Assembly: GCF_028583425.1 (NCBI RefSeq) | Contig: NC_072793.1 | Span: forward strand, 96,767,689 to 96,831,688 | DNA: 64,000 bases | Direction: 5' to 3' | DNA from: Eublepharis macularius | Taxonomy: Eukaryota; Chordata; Lepidosauria; Squamata; Eublepharidae | Shown: in pieces, positions 45,216 to 57,742 of the stretch | How positions within the stretch are numbered: position 1 is the stretch's first letter | How the letters are laid out: each line of letters begins with the position of its first letter | Position numbers and translations under genes: made by a program | Notes under the pieces: generated by a model | What the model was told of the DNA's origin: nothing | The model's input: only the letters and a program-made list of their open reading frames with translations | Database searches by the model: none

Positions 45216-45911
45216 AGTGTTTAGTTATAGAACTTGCCCTTGATTAGAGAAGCCCCTTTTGTTGTCAACAGGATCGTTCAAGAGTGTTTAGTTAGACTTT
45301 GTTTCACTTATGAACTTGTTAAAAATCTGGTATTGCAAGCAGTTGTTTAGAGCCCTTCCATTTCCTCTCCTGGTATCTACATTTTCATCATGCTAATTAT
45401 TCTTTAAAAATCATAAATAAATAATAAGATCCCTGATCAAAGGCTAAATTTCTTGCTGTGCAGTAGAGATGTTAATGAGGCAGTTGAACTCACATAGCAG
45501 AAAGGCAACAAGTTTGTTCTTTAATTACAGAGAAGAGCTTAGGGGGGCAGCTGGTCTCTCAGCTCTCATTATCTACCCCCTTGTTGAGCAATATAATATG
45601 TATATGTCTGATTTCATTTCACTGTGTATGTACTACAGGGATGGACGCTGACCTGGGTTTGGGGCTACAAGCTGCATCTCACTGAGAGATGCATAACTTC
45701 TAGGAAAGGGTCAGTTCTTGGGTTACTTTTGTGATAACCCTGAGAAAGCAAGAATCCCATCTGAATCTTCCCTAAGGGTGTCTCAGTGATTCAAGCTGGG
45801 AGGAGGGATACTAGCTGTACCATTGCAAAACCAATAATGGCAGGATAGCCTAGCTCAGAACCAGTATTTCACATGTTCTCCTGGTCTCCCTTCCCCAAGT
45901 TTTGTTACATT
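45216..45911. other. Intergenic, no feature seen
   Basis: No gene or repeat recognised. Confidence 0.35.
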
Positions 45912-46640
45912 TTTTTTGTTTATTTTACTTCAGTTTTCTCTCTGAGACTCAAGGCAAATTACAAAATATTGAAAATAATTCAATCAGAAAACATGCAGTC
46001 AACAATGAAATACAGAGTTAAATACAATGCAGATTACAGAGTTAAATACAAACAATAGCTAAATCATGACACATCATAATGCAAAAAGTGGATTACAAAG
46101 TTAAGTGCCGCACTCAGAAAGTTTTGCTCATATTAGCAAAGCTGACACAGCAGACAGAGCGTAGTAGGAGAGGCAGTCCTCGAAGGGCATTGTAGGTGAT
46201 GACCAAGACCTTCAAGTGAACCCAGTAACTGACAGAATGATTGCAGATTGTGCATGTTCCATTTAGCTTTCAATGGCAATGGACTTGCTGTGTTCTATAC
46301 CAACTGAAGTTTCCAAGTTGACTTCAAGGCATTTCAAAGTGCATTTCAATAGGCTCAGCGTAACCATTGCATAGATCCATGTGGCCAGATCAGCCAAAAG
46401 GTAGTGGACCATTTCCAGGCTAAATGAAGCTGGAAAAGTCCATTATTTCAAAACTGCATTAACTTGCTTCTGCAGCAATAATACTGGATTCAGTTTAACC
46501 CCTCTTAACCGAGTTAGCAAGTGTTAGTTGAATCCCCTCAAATGTAGGAAGCAGTGTCCCTCAGTACCTCCTTTCCCAACCAGCAACTTTCCCATCTTGT
46601 CAGGATTCCATTTCAACTTGTTCAGCCTTTTAATTACAGC
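45912..46640 (-). mobile_element. L2-clade LINE 3' part (degenerate, minus strand)
   Basis: Left end reverse-complements to gccttgagtctcagagagaa, the L2 tail. The part near 46150-46260 matches the antisense of the RT C-terminal segment seen in the better copy at 29936 (ctcgaagggcattgtaggtg). Many changes; old. Confidence 0.6.
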
Positions 46641-47033
46641 ATTTAATAAGTGGCTCAGGTACTTTACAGCATCACCAGGCAATCACATGAGGCATATTTG
46701 CAATCAGTTTTGTTTTACTTGCGGAGATTTCTGGGAGCAATGTCTGTAGTGGGATCAACTTACTTAAATCAATTTATTACCTTTAAAAAAAAACACACAC
46801 ACACCATTATTCCAAAGAAATCAGAACAATATATATTGTTTTCTACTCCTCTACTTATTCAAAGACAAAGCTCAGGGTCTGTATATAAATGCTAAATATT
46901 ATCAACTTGTTGGCACTTGGGGCTACATCACAAATTTCTGAACAGATTTGTATATATGTAATCACAAGGACTAGAATTTTACTTTTAAAAAAATGAGTAT
47001 TTTCAATAACAGGATGCTATCAAAAGTTTTTCA
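46641..47033. other. Intergenic, short microsatellite
   Basis: A run of acac at 46789-46803 is the only marked feature. Confidence 0.4.
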
Positions 47034-47268
47034 AAGCCAGCATGGTGTAGTAGTTAGAATGTTGGACTAGGATCTGAGACACCCCAGTTCAAATCTCCAG
47101 TGTCATGGAATCTTGCTGGGTGACCTTGGGCCAGTCACACATTCTTAGCCTAACCTACCTCACAGGGTTGTTGTGAGGATAAACTTGGAGGAGAGGAGAA
47201 TGATGTAAGCTGCTTTGGGACCTCATTGAGAAGAGAGACTGGGTATAAATAAAGTACATAAATAAATC
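47034..47268 (+). mobile_element. tRNA-derived squamate-type SINE (clearest copy)
   Basis: The head gccagcatggtgtagtagtt, B-box-like agttcaaatctcc, core tgaccttgggccagtcacac and ggttgttgtgaggataaa, and tail ataaataaagtacataaata make a full-length copy. It is the best template for the other SINEs of this family in the window. Confidence 0.9.
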
Positions 47269-49189
47269 ATGCCAATAGCCTTAGGGGCAGCCTATAATCC
47301 ACAGGTCTCAAATACCTATTTCTGTTCTCATTAATCCAGCTATTGTGTATGTAATGTTTCAGTCACTGGAAAAAGAAAAAATAATTGGACTGAATTTAAA
47401 GCAAATAGAGGTTTTGTGGCAAGTTTTTATTATTTAGATTTTCAAGATAGAGATATTCATTCAGGTTCTAGATATATCACTGCTAAAAAAAGGGTTGCCA
47501 CCTGCTTTGATTTCCCTGAACACCAAAAAGGAAAAAAGAGCCCCAGAATTATAGAGTTAATCTTCTTTCTTATCATTAGCAAAAATTAGTTCTGTCATGA
47601 GTAAATCCAAGTGGGCAAGTGGCTCTAATAATTTTCTCCTTTCTCAGTTCAAAATAATACGATTAATAAGTGGCTTGTGCTCAGAAGGGACAAGTCAGCC
47701 TGAACATTTTAAATTGCACTGTTTAATCATTTGAATAAGACTGGGAGAGAAAGATTTATTCATTCATTGAAAATTTAAGAAGTGTATTTTTTCTTCTAAA
47801 TCTATAGCAGTTTTATTCATCTGTCTATGAAGCAACAGAGAGGGGAAAATCCAGTTGCAGGAAGAGATAGGATATTTCAGAAAACCAATTAGTGGCATTG
47901 GTTGCACTATAAAAAATGAATTATGAGTATTTGCAGACTCAGTGGGAACCATGTTAAAATACTGATTGGTGACATGCATAATCCAAGCCTAGGAATTTCT
48001 ATACATCAGAGGAAGAAATTGCATGGAAGTTCTGTTCTGCTACAGTCAGTGTGGCATAGTAGACAGTGACTCGATTAGGAAGCTTGCAATTCCTACTTAA
48101 GGTCAAACGACATGTTACCTTTCAAACAGTATCATCACAGGGACTTGCAGCAGGACACTGGCTGAGAGTTCCCCATGGCAACTTTATTTAGAAGTATCAC
48201 AGGTCCCAATTCTAGTTGGAACTGTGGTGTGGGGAAGGATGAGCTCCTGCTTCCCCCCATACCATTTCCTGACCCCAAACAACCCAGGAGACATTATTTG
48301 CCCGGTTTTGGGGCTGCATGTGCAAGCAATCAATTTATGTACAGCCCCTTGACAGGGTAAACAATGCCACCCCAGATCAATTTTCTGTCAGGAAAATGGT
48401 TAAAGGAGGAGGCAGGAGCCCTTTGTCTCCCTGCACCATGATCCCAATCTGAATTGGGCCCCCACGACACTACTAAATTGAGCTGCTAGGAGAAATTGCA
48501 GCTGCCTTAGGGCTGCTGACCCTGTGGAAATTACTTGTTATATGTAACATGTAGTTTGTTCCTCAGTCACAAAACTTACTGGGTTGCCAGTTACGATCTG
48601 TCAGCCTAATATATCTCACAGAGTTGCTGTTAGGGTAAAAGTCATGTATGTCACACTAAGGGCAAAGGTGGCGACAGATGCAATATAAAACGGGAGCCCA
48701 CTGAATGTTCTTCAACTGTCGAGTAAGCCTCAATTAAATTAAATGTCAGACGTGCATATCAGTGAATCACATATTAGATCACCTCTCAGTCCACTGGACC
48801 TTCCCTTGATTCAGGCTGGATAGCTTCTTTTTATTTTTAACAGTGTTCCTTGATTGTTTACTGTTTTATTCATCACCTTATTGATTTGAAAAAAATCTGA
48901 AACTGGAAAAAAGTGCAACATTGCTTCAGTACATGATTTATATATAGACAGTGCTGGGTTCAGCTTAGGTATCTCCAGTTACACATTTAAAATATTTTTA
49001 GCTAGTTTTTGTTCCTAAAGTTAAAAGCAGCTCACAGAATAATGAATATCCAATGCTATTAAGTACATAATAAAAATACTGCAAAGATACAATCAATAAT
49101 AATAAAATTTCAAATAGCAGACTTACATCTTGAAACAGCATAACCAGCATATTAAACACCACTGAGAGCAAGTACAAAATAATTCAACT
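47269..49189. other. Intergenic, no feature seen
   Basis: No gene recognised. Short frames are unlike known proteins; a SINE-like remnant near 48045-48160 (cagtgtggcatagtagacag) is too decayed to place. Confidence 0.35.
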
Positions 49190-49619
49190 ATCAACTCATT
49201 TACAAGATGTATTTTCACCTGATGCCTGAGTAACCTCAAAGACACTAGGCAGATTTCCAGGGAAAGCATATGATATGGCTGTAGCACCATCCCCGAGAAA
49301 ACTCTGTGTGGTCCAGCAATGATGGGGTCGGTGGCCCTCCCTGGGATGCCAATTGTGCTCAGGGCAGAAGTGAGGACACGGTCTGCAGCAGACTGGGGAG
49401 GGGGGCGTGGATTGGCGTTCCATCTCTTGCCAGGTGCACAAAATGGGCTCTAGACAGGACAGCCAGTTCAGTGGGTTTTATTCACTCTGCTCGTGCGCTA
49501 CAACTGCAGCCAACACCCGGGAGGGATAGTTAGACATCACTCCCCTCTCTCCTTCCCAGAGGACCCTACCTCTTCCTCCTTCTCTATTGGCCACCCCCAG
49601 CTTATCCAGAATTTTTTAA

Positions 49620-50378
49620 GGCAAAAAACAACAGGAGAAGTTCCACCAGAAACCACAACATTTAACCAATATAACTGCTTTGTCTATTTAAAGTGCAAGT
49701 GCTGAATAAATGAGCAAAAGTATCTCATACAAATAGAACAGTATCTCTTAAGTATCTCATACAAATAGAACAATAATATACAAAACCAGTTACAAATACA
49801 ATGATTCACACAGTCTTTTTCTTTTCAGGGTTTGGATGACCAGCTGACAACTGACTACATGCAAGTAAGTAAAGTCGGTAGTTTAGTCCAATGGGTAATC
49901 CTTTCTCTTTTATCCTTTCTGTTATAAGTAGCATACAGTCTGTGAACTTCAGAGATCTGGTGTGAAACACCCAGAAGAATCTTCTTCTACAGCCTACAAG
50001 CCTGCCAGCATATAATTTGAGCTCGTTTCAGAGTCCTTCTTCTTGGGCCGTATGCATTTTTTTAAAAAACTGTCCAGTTCTAAAAATACATAAACATTGC
50101 TCTATAATTTATAACAATAAATGACAAAAAAGCCACGGAAGTCATGGCTACAGACTGGCAGCTCACAAGCGCAGCGCTGTATGATTTTTGGGAGCAACTA
50201 GTAGAGTAAGTAAATACAATGGAAGTTCTTGATAACTTTTAATATATTGTTCTATCTGTATGAGGTACTTAAGATAATGTATTTGCACATTTATTCAGCA
50301 GTTGCACTTTAAACAGACAACAGTTATATTGGTTAAATGTGGTTTCTGGTGGAACTTTTCCTGTTATTTTTTTGCCTT
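49620..50378. repeat. Large inverted repeat with exon-like interior
   Basis: Arms 49620-49740 and 50249-50378 (about 120 bp) are reverse complements at roughly 85-90% by eye: ccaccagaaaccac in one arm faces gtggtttctggtgg in the other. About 500 bp lie between. The interior has a short exon-like block (49829-49864). It may be a DNA transposon remnant or two head-to-head copies of one repeat. Confidence 0.6.
49829..49864 (+). other. Possible micro-exon inside the inverted repeat
   Basis: tttttcttttcag at the left and gtaagtaaag at the right frame 36 bp reading GLDDQLTTDYMQ. About 280 bp on, an ATG at 50143 opens MATDWQLTSAALYDFWEQLV before another gtaagta donor. I do not know these peptides; chance is the likeliest explanation. 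Confidence 0.15.
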
Positions 50379-50854
50379 TGATATTTCTGGAACAGCCTTC
50401 TTTGTAGCTGCAGAAGTTTTTAAGGCCTGGTCCAACCACTGGACCCACCTCCTCCCTTGCTCCAGACTGCCCATCTGCCACCAACCCAATGGGACCCCCT
50501 GACTGGACAGGGAATGTGTCTGAGAAAACAGGCCATCTCTGTCTTGAAGTAGGAGTGCCTGGGCTGTTTCACTTGCTCAGGGCCACCTCTTGATAAGCCT
50601 TGCTGGTCAGGGTAAGCAAATTCCTTTGCCAGGGTGAGCCCCTTCTATCAACATGGGTGCCTTTGCATCTGACTGGCCAGCCTGGGTCACACCCTGCCTC
50701 TTGTCATCCTGCTGCTTGCCATCCCCCACACCCTGCAGAACGTCTTAACAAAAAGGTTAATGCCAGAATGGACAATCCTTCCTGTATAGTTCTTCAGGAA
50801 AAGGATCTCTGGTACCAGTGCCTGTTCCTTTATAGAGCGGTCACCAGTTGGAAT

Positions 50855-51223
50855 TAGGGTTCCCAGGTGCCCAGCAATCGGCAGGAGGGGGCATGCTCCT
50901 GGAGGTTGCCCGCCACCAGCAGGCACCTCAGAAGCCCGCGTCATGCATGCGCTCCCAAATGGCACGGCGACGTCACTTCCAGTAGTGAAGTCATTGCACC
51001 GCCTGCGGGAGTGTTTCCACACTTCGTTTAGTGCTGATTTGGGCCCCAAACGGGCTGAATTGGCCCCATGCTGAGCACGGGAGTGCTCACGTGGCCAGCG
51101 TGGTGACATCACTACTGGAAGTGACGTCATCATGCTGGCTCTGAGGAGACCTCGTGCAAAGCACAAGGAAGTCCCAGGTACTCCACCCCTCCCGATGGGA
51201 GGAGAGAAGTACCTGCAACCCTA
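50855..51223. mobile_element. Non-autonomous hAT-like element
   Basis: Ends tagggttcccaggt and acctgcaaccct are imperfect inverted repeats. The 8-bp flanks gttggaat (50847-50854) and gttggact (51224-51231) match at 7 of 8. The interior shows repeated gtgacatcact-type segments in both orientations. No transposase. Confidence 0.8.
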
Positions 51224-52276
51224 GTTGGACTAGGCAATGCTGGGCTAGATTAACTAATGGACTAATCTGGTATAAGGTAGCTTCCTAAAAGTTCATGATA
51301 TTCAGTCTTTAGTATTTGTTTACAATCTCTACCATCATTACTACTATTCGCAAAGAAAGAGCTTGTCTTCTTCTGGGAAGTCCAAGCTATACATTTTAGT
51401 TTTAAATGTAAGGAGAGATGTGAAAATAGGCATGTAGAGTACACATACATCTTTTGGCATATTCAAGTACTAGGCACCACTACTTGACAACATTATAAAC
51501 ATTTTCCTGCATAGCAATAAGCCATTAGCTCTTCTGATTAAAACATTTAATTTTAACTTTGCTACAACAGACTAATAAGGCTGCCCTTTTGGAATTAATA
51601 TAAAATAGAATATGCTGGAGTTGTCCCCACAATGACCTATTTTTCTATCGTCGTTCCAGAGGTGCTCTGCAACTACAATTTCAAATACACATGTTTATTA
51701 AAATTTGCAAAAAGTACAGTGTCATGGGTTGCAGGGTTTTTTTTGGGGGGGGGGGGAGATTTACAGCTTCTTCAAGAGGTCCAAGGGCCACAAGATTTGC
51801 CTCTTGTCCAATCATGTCCATCAAATTAAACAAAGCCTACCAGTCATAAAATATTGGTAATTATGTTGCTTTTATGCAACATAATTAGAAGTATTGATAA
51901 TTCATAGTCATTAGTAAATAATTAACACGTGACCATTATAGACAACAAAAGCCCTAATGGAGACATCTGGAAATGATGACAAAAGCTATAAACTCTGACA
52001 TTAATTCTATGTACTGGGGCAAGTTCTTGCCATACTGCTCAATGGTTTGCGCGTTAATACAAAGCTCAGAAACTGGAGTGAAAGTGAGTTTGCTTGAAAT
52101 GTTTTGTTCTCTAGAAACTGGGACTGAAGCCTCTTTCCTTCTTCCTATGTATTAATTTTCTATGACGTATGTAACATAGCTTCTTTAAGGATTCTGTTGA
52201 ACTCATAAAAGTAGTAGCGAAGCTGTTAATAACTTTGTGAATGACCTGGAATGTTCTGTTTAATGTTACTTATTGG
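51224..52276. other. Intergenic, no feature seen
   Basis: A long T then G run (51736-51760) is the only marked feature. No gene recognised. Confidence 0.35.
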
Positions 52277-52701
52277 CGGGGGTCATTTCATAGAAAAAGA
52301 GCTGGAGGAACTCATTAGCATAACTTATTAGCATATGTCATGCCCCTTGACATCACTGGAAGTGTGTCATTAACATAACTGATTTGCATATGCCACACCC
52401 CCTGACATCACCTATCCTGGTTGTTTTGGACCCAATCCTGGCCATTCAGGGCCGAAATTGGGCCCCAAATGGCAAAAAGTGGCTGAAAATGGGCCCAAAA
52501 TGGTCAGGATTGGGCCACTGCTGAGCAGAAGAGTGATCCACCACCCATCAGAGGCCAAATCCGGGCCGTTTCGGCCCCAATCCAGGCCAAAATAGCCCCC
52601 AAATGGCCAAGAGAGAGATGGGTGGGGCCACCTGACATGTGACCTCTTTGGGGAACTACCGGAACTGCGTTCCTGCACGTTCCCCCTTGAAATGAGCCCT
52701 G
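52277..52701. mobile_element. Non-autonomous hAT-like element
   Basis: Left end cgggggtcatttcat and right end ttgaaatgagccctg are inverted; flanks cttattgg and cttattgt (7 of 8 match) are the target duplication. The body holds ctcattagcataactta and a partner near the other end. 425 bp, no transposase. Confidence 0.75.
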
Positions 52702-54526
52702 CTTATTGTTATCTTTTCTTTGGAAGCTGCTTTGTTGGAAGTCAGTTGCCTGAAGAGTTTTGTGGGTTGTAATTTTAATTAATAAACAGTGTTGCAAGCC
52801 AGCTTTTATTTGTTTAACAAAGAACACAGATTTGTGTTCCACCGCAAGGGGGGGCTTTGTTGTGCCTTCAAACTCGGTGGCAGCCACACAGGGGCGTAGA
52901 TTTTCCAATTTCAGAGGAGGGGGGACTTGGCCAGAGGCATTGCTATATCTGGTCCTTAAAAGAACTGGGGCCCAGTGACACCACAGGGAGAGGCCAATGA
53001 CATTACAGGGAGGGGCTTCCATTGCCACCATCTATGGAGGCGGGGCCATGGGGATTTAGGCAGGGGCTCCCCAAAATTTAGGGGGGCCCAGGCACCCATG
53101 CGGACCCCACTAACAATGCCCCTGGGCTGGGCCAAATCTAGGAAAAGGTGGGAGTTGGCCAGTGGTTATAGTGCTATCTCAGTGATCTCCTGCTGTGTCC
53201 TGTTTTTGAAATTCACTTTTAGGATAATCACTTTAAGATCTACAAATATACATATCATGTGTATAGGACAAACTAATGGTCACAAATCTGACACTAAGAA
53301 AGACAACACAGAAATGCCTGTGGGGGAATATTTTTAAAGTTTTCCTGGACGTTCATTTACAGGAGTCTTGATTCTGCCTTATTCATAAGAGTAACTAAAG
53401 TACTGAAATGTACTAAAGTGTGGCATCGCAGATGCTTTCATTTGGTAAATGTGTGGTTGAAATCTGAACCAGGGCAGAATACAAAACAGTTGCAGTGCAC
53501 TTGATTTCTGAGCAATGTACAGAGTTCAGAGTAGTAGCAATCTCCTTCTTCTCATTTCAAACTCATATCCTGTGAGTACAAGCACATTTTGAGGCAATTC
53601 AGAACAGTGCTAATCACAACCCCAAAGAAAACTCACAGTTATACTATCTAGGATTTTATATACCTTGCTTTCTTAGCACACTGCTTAAAAACTCCACCTT
53701 AAAAACACAGACATTCATAACACATTATTAACAAAATCACATAATTAAGTACACATCCCTTGCTAATGTTCTCTCAGGGCTGCTCACAGAGCAAAAGGAA
53801 TTTTTTTAAAAAGCCTCTGATCTGCATCCCCCCCACCCAATCTTGTTCATGCAGATGGGCTTTCTCATTGTTTCAGAGAAAGACCACTCAGGCTGCCATT
53901 TTAGGAATTGTTCTTTTCTGCAATAGATACCACCTCTCCATTTAAAAATGGAATGGAAATTGAAAGAGGAACTTAGGAGTGGCTGAAGCGCCCCCCCTCC
54001 ACTACCGTGAAAAAACTAACTGTTCTCCCACACCCAGCCCCCCCCCCGCAAAAACAAGCAAGCAAACAAAGCTATTTCAACAAGGAAACAGAGGGTCTAC
54101 CCTTTCCCAGTGTTCCATTTCCAAAATACAATGTAATGATAAAGTAACTGAAAAGTAAAATAAAATACTCACTTTTTCCCTATTAAAAGGAACATGATGA
54201 TGGGTTCCTAAAAAAGGAACGTGATGATAGGTGGTTGAAGCATGCTGGCTGGTGTGAGTGTGAACAAGAAAATAAACTTATACTTGCCTTAGTTTTAGAA
54301 AAGAAGTAAGCTTTCTCTATTATAGGAATTCCATACTTTGATAGGAAAGTGGAGAGATTCCTATCTACCGATGTATTCCTGAGGAGGAAGTCCTGAGATT
54401 AGCAAGCTACATGTCAAAGAACAGGGCAGTAAAGGAGTAAACAGTAAACAGATGCCCTGACCTGTCTTTCTAACTCTAGTTTCTCCCTCTCTAAAACCTG
54501 AGGAAAGGGACAGCATTAGAAGTGGA
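52702..54526. other. Intergenic with a degenerate repeat
   Basis: Near 52890-53125 a segment starts caggggcgtag and ends aatgcccctg, a possible eroded hAT-like repeat, but no 8-bp flank was found. C-runs lie at 53990 and 54040. An imperfect duplication of a ggaac(a/g)tgatga segment is at 54185-54235. No gene. Confidence 0.35.
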
Positions 54527-55930
54527 GTCTTGTTGTTGTTATGTGCCATCAAGTTGCCTCCGACCTATGGCAACCCTATGAATGAAAGACTTCCAAGATG
54601 TCCTATCATTAAGAGACTTGCTCAGATCCTGCAAACTGGAGGGCATGGCTTCTTTTATTGATTCAAGCCATCTCATTTTAGATCTTCCTTTTTCCCAACT
54701 GCCTTCTACTTTTCCTAGCATTATTGACTTTTCCAGAGAATCTTGTCTTCTCACGATGTGACCAAAGTACAATAGCCTCAGCTTTGTCATTTTAGCTTCT
54801 AGGGAGAATTCAGGCTTGATTTGATGTAGTATCCACTTATTTGTCTTTCTGGTTGTCCATGGTATCCACAAAACTCTCCTCCAGCACCACATTTCAAATG
54901 AATCCATTTTCTTCCTGTCAGCTTTCTTCACTCTCCAACTTTCAAATCCATACATAGTAATGGGGAATACCACAGTTTGGATTATCTTGATTTTGGTTCC
55001 CAGAGAGACATCTTTATCTTTAGGGATCTTCTCTAGCTCCCTCACAGCTGCTCTTCCAAGTCTCTGTCTTCTGATTTCTTCATTGCAGTCTCTTTTGATT
55101 GATGATTGAGCCAAGGAATAGAAAATCTTGGACAATTTCCTCATTCTCCATTTTTAAATTGTGTAATTCCTCAGTAGTCATTACTTTTGTCTTCTTGATG
55201 TTCAGTTGTAATCCTGCTTTGGTGCTTTCTTCTTTAACCTTCATCAGTAGTTGTTTCAAGTCTTCACTGTTTTCTGCCAGTAATGTGTTGTCATCTGCCT
55301 ATGTCAAATTGTTAATGTTCCTTCCACCAATTTTCACTTCACCTCCTTCTAGATCTAATCCAGCTTTCCTTCTGATATGCTCTGCATAGAGGTTGAACAA
55401 GTAGGGAGGTAATATGCATCTTTGTCTGACACCTTTGCCAATTGGAAACCATTCTGTTTCCCCATGTTTTGTCCTGACAGTAGCCTCTTGTCCAGAGTAC
55501 AGGTTGTGCATCAAAAACAAGCAGATATTGTGGCACCCCCATTTCTTTTAACAGTCTCCATTGTTTTTCATGATCCACACAGACAAAAGCTTTGCTGTAA
55601 TCCATAAAACACAGGCTGATTTTCTTCTGAAATTCCATAGTATGTTCCATTAGCCATCATAAATTTGCAGTGTGATCTATGCTGCCCCTTCATTTTCTGA
55701 ATCCAGCTTGAAATTTGGTATTTCTCATTCCATATATGGTAAGAGTCTTTGCTTTAGAATTTTGAGCATCACTTTGCTTGCATGGGAAATTAATGCAATA
55801 GTTCGATAGTTGCTGCACTCTTTGGCATCCCCTTTTTGGGGAATTGTAATGTAGACTGAACATTTCCAGTCTGTGGGCCATTGTTTTGTTTTCCAAATGT
55901 AAATTGGAGACAAGCAATTATGTTGCAATT
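54527..55930 (-). mobile_element. BovB (RTE clade) LINE fragment (minus strand)
   Basis: Minus-strand frames from the right: GDAKECSNYRTIALISHASK (55830-55770), SLCFMDYSKAFVCVDHEKQW (RT domain A region), VRQRCILPPYLFNLYAEHIR (domain B) and MWCWRRVLWIPWTTRKTNKW with YFGHIVRRQDSLEKSIMLGK. The 3' end at 54527-54570 reverse-complements to ggttgccataggtcggaggc and an ...aacaac tail. It covers more of the RT than the copy at 44346 but has several frame changes. It is the inverted partner of that copy, about 9-10 kb away. Confidence 0.9.
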
Positions 55931-57165
55931 ATGTCCAACAGAGACAGTCAGCCAGGGTTAAGGACTAAGCTACTTAGTGTGGACCATAGGTATTTTAAGG
56001 CAGTTTATAAATTATTTTTAATATAAAATTTATTTTTATAAATATAAGCAGAACAGAGAAAATAAAAAACACAATTATAATTACATCAAAAGAAAAAGAA
56101 AAGAGTAAACATATAATAAACAATATAAATAACTCAAGGGTTTTTTTATATCCAGTATATATCAATCCTTGAATGTGTTTGGTATCTCAGAAAAGAAAGT
56201 ATAATCTCCAATATTCAGATTTTTGATCCCCCAAGCATCTTCCAATTGTAACATTTCCGTATAATTAAACACATTTTTGGGAAGTTTGCCTTGTTTTTCT
56301 CCCACCTATCTTTTTTAAAGATCCATTACACCATTCTTGTCTCCGAAGATCATTAGCTTCTTGAAAATCAAAAATGGATTGGAAAACATTTTCATAAAAA
56401 ATTTCCTCTTGCATTGTTTGGTGCATATATTGTTGCTAGTGTGTAAATCTTGCCTTCCAGGAGACTGATTTTCAAAACCTTATATCTTCTGTCAGAGTCT
56501 CTTAATTCTTCCGTAACATTTATTTGTAAATTGTTTCTCTAAACTGCAACTCTTTTTTAAAATTATAAATTCTTAATAAACACAGAAATACATAAGAGCC
56601 AAAAAACAGGAACCACAAAGAATCATGGAAATTGTAATATGATACAACAGGAAGGGTGCCCCCCCCCCAGCCAAATCCGAGGGGGCTTGGTCCCCTCAGT
56701 CCCTATGTAGTTCACCAGTTACTGGGGGGAGGGCTTAGCCCCCCTGACCAAATCCGGGGGGGGCTCGAGCCCTTCAGGACCCCCCCCCCCCCAGTTTACA
56801 CCTATGCAGCCACAAGATAGGCTCGTGCCACCATTGGCCTGGTTCTGTCAACAATCATGTGACCAAATAGAGGCGCAATGGTTGAGGACACTGTCCACCC
56901 TTTTAGGGAGGAAAAGTTATCTAGCGCTGAAGACCGTTTGATATCATGTCATCTGCAATTCACGTCTTTGGGTTATGCCAAGAACAAACCCGGCATGATT
57001 TCCTATTCGTCCGGTCAGCAGCAGCACTAAGAAAAAAGGCAAAGTTAGTAATGGAGACGAGAATCTCCCACGCCTACAGGGCACATGAAGCGAGCAGGGA
57101 ATTAACCGGCCTCCTATTAGGCGAGCCAAGCATGTGCCGTAGGGTGGAGTGAGGGAGAGAACGCT
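55931..57165. other. BSN upstream intergenic DNA
   Basis: An A/T-rich block (56005-56640) resembles an antisense L1-like 3' region. A C- and G-rich low-complexity repeat lies at 56655-56815. A ccattggcct (CCAAT box, antisense) occurs at 56831. No gene recognised. Confidence 0.35.
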
Positions 57166-57742
57166 CCTATTGGCCAGGTAAATGGAGGTGGGAAGCAGCG
57201 CAAACTCTCATTAGCCAGTCCAAAAGCGGCGGAATGGCAAGGCTTTCCATCCCAATCTTTGCGCCAGCTGAGCGGAAGGGAACATGCTGTGTTTTCGTTT
57301 CGCTGCCGCGGGTTCTCGCTCACAAGACTAGCCCTTAGCGTTCACCTTTGAGATTTGGCGCGTGCACGCGCTTGGCGGGAAGATTGAGAAGGCAGGAAGG
57401 ACACCACTAAAATAGGGGGGAAACGAGCTGTGAGGCTCGCTTCCATTGGCCTGGTCGCGCACGTGCTCCCGGTAGGCCGACTTGAACTGGGCGCGAGCCT
57501 CCATTGGCCCTGAGCGGCCGCGCGGGCTCGAGCCCCGCGTGCGCGCGAGCGAGATAGACAGCCCGACGCGAGCCCTCCGCCTCTCGTTAGGAGAGTTGGG
57601 CGCTGAGCTCGCGCCAGGTGAGCGCATGCTCAGTGCGGATGGGGCAGGCGGCGATGGTGGAGCTAGGCTGATGGCGGCGCAGGCGGCGCTGCGCTGAGGA
57701 CGCTTAGGGAGCCTGTCCTCATCCCGGCCCTGCCGCCTCGCC
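57166..57742 (+). promoter_or_regulatory. BSN: CpG-rich promoter and 5' UTR of BSN
   Basis: CpG density rises sharply here, with many gcgc, cgcg and gcgtgc steps. ATTGGCC motifs (NF-Y/CCAAT boxes on the other strand) occur at about 57166, 57443 and 57501, the latter two inside ccattggcc contexts. No TATA box is evident. The transcription start is not visible; the region just before the ATG is probably the 5' UTR. Confidence 0.6.
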
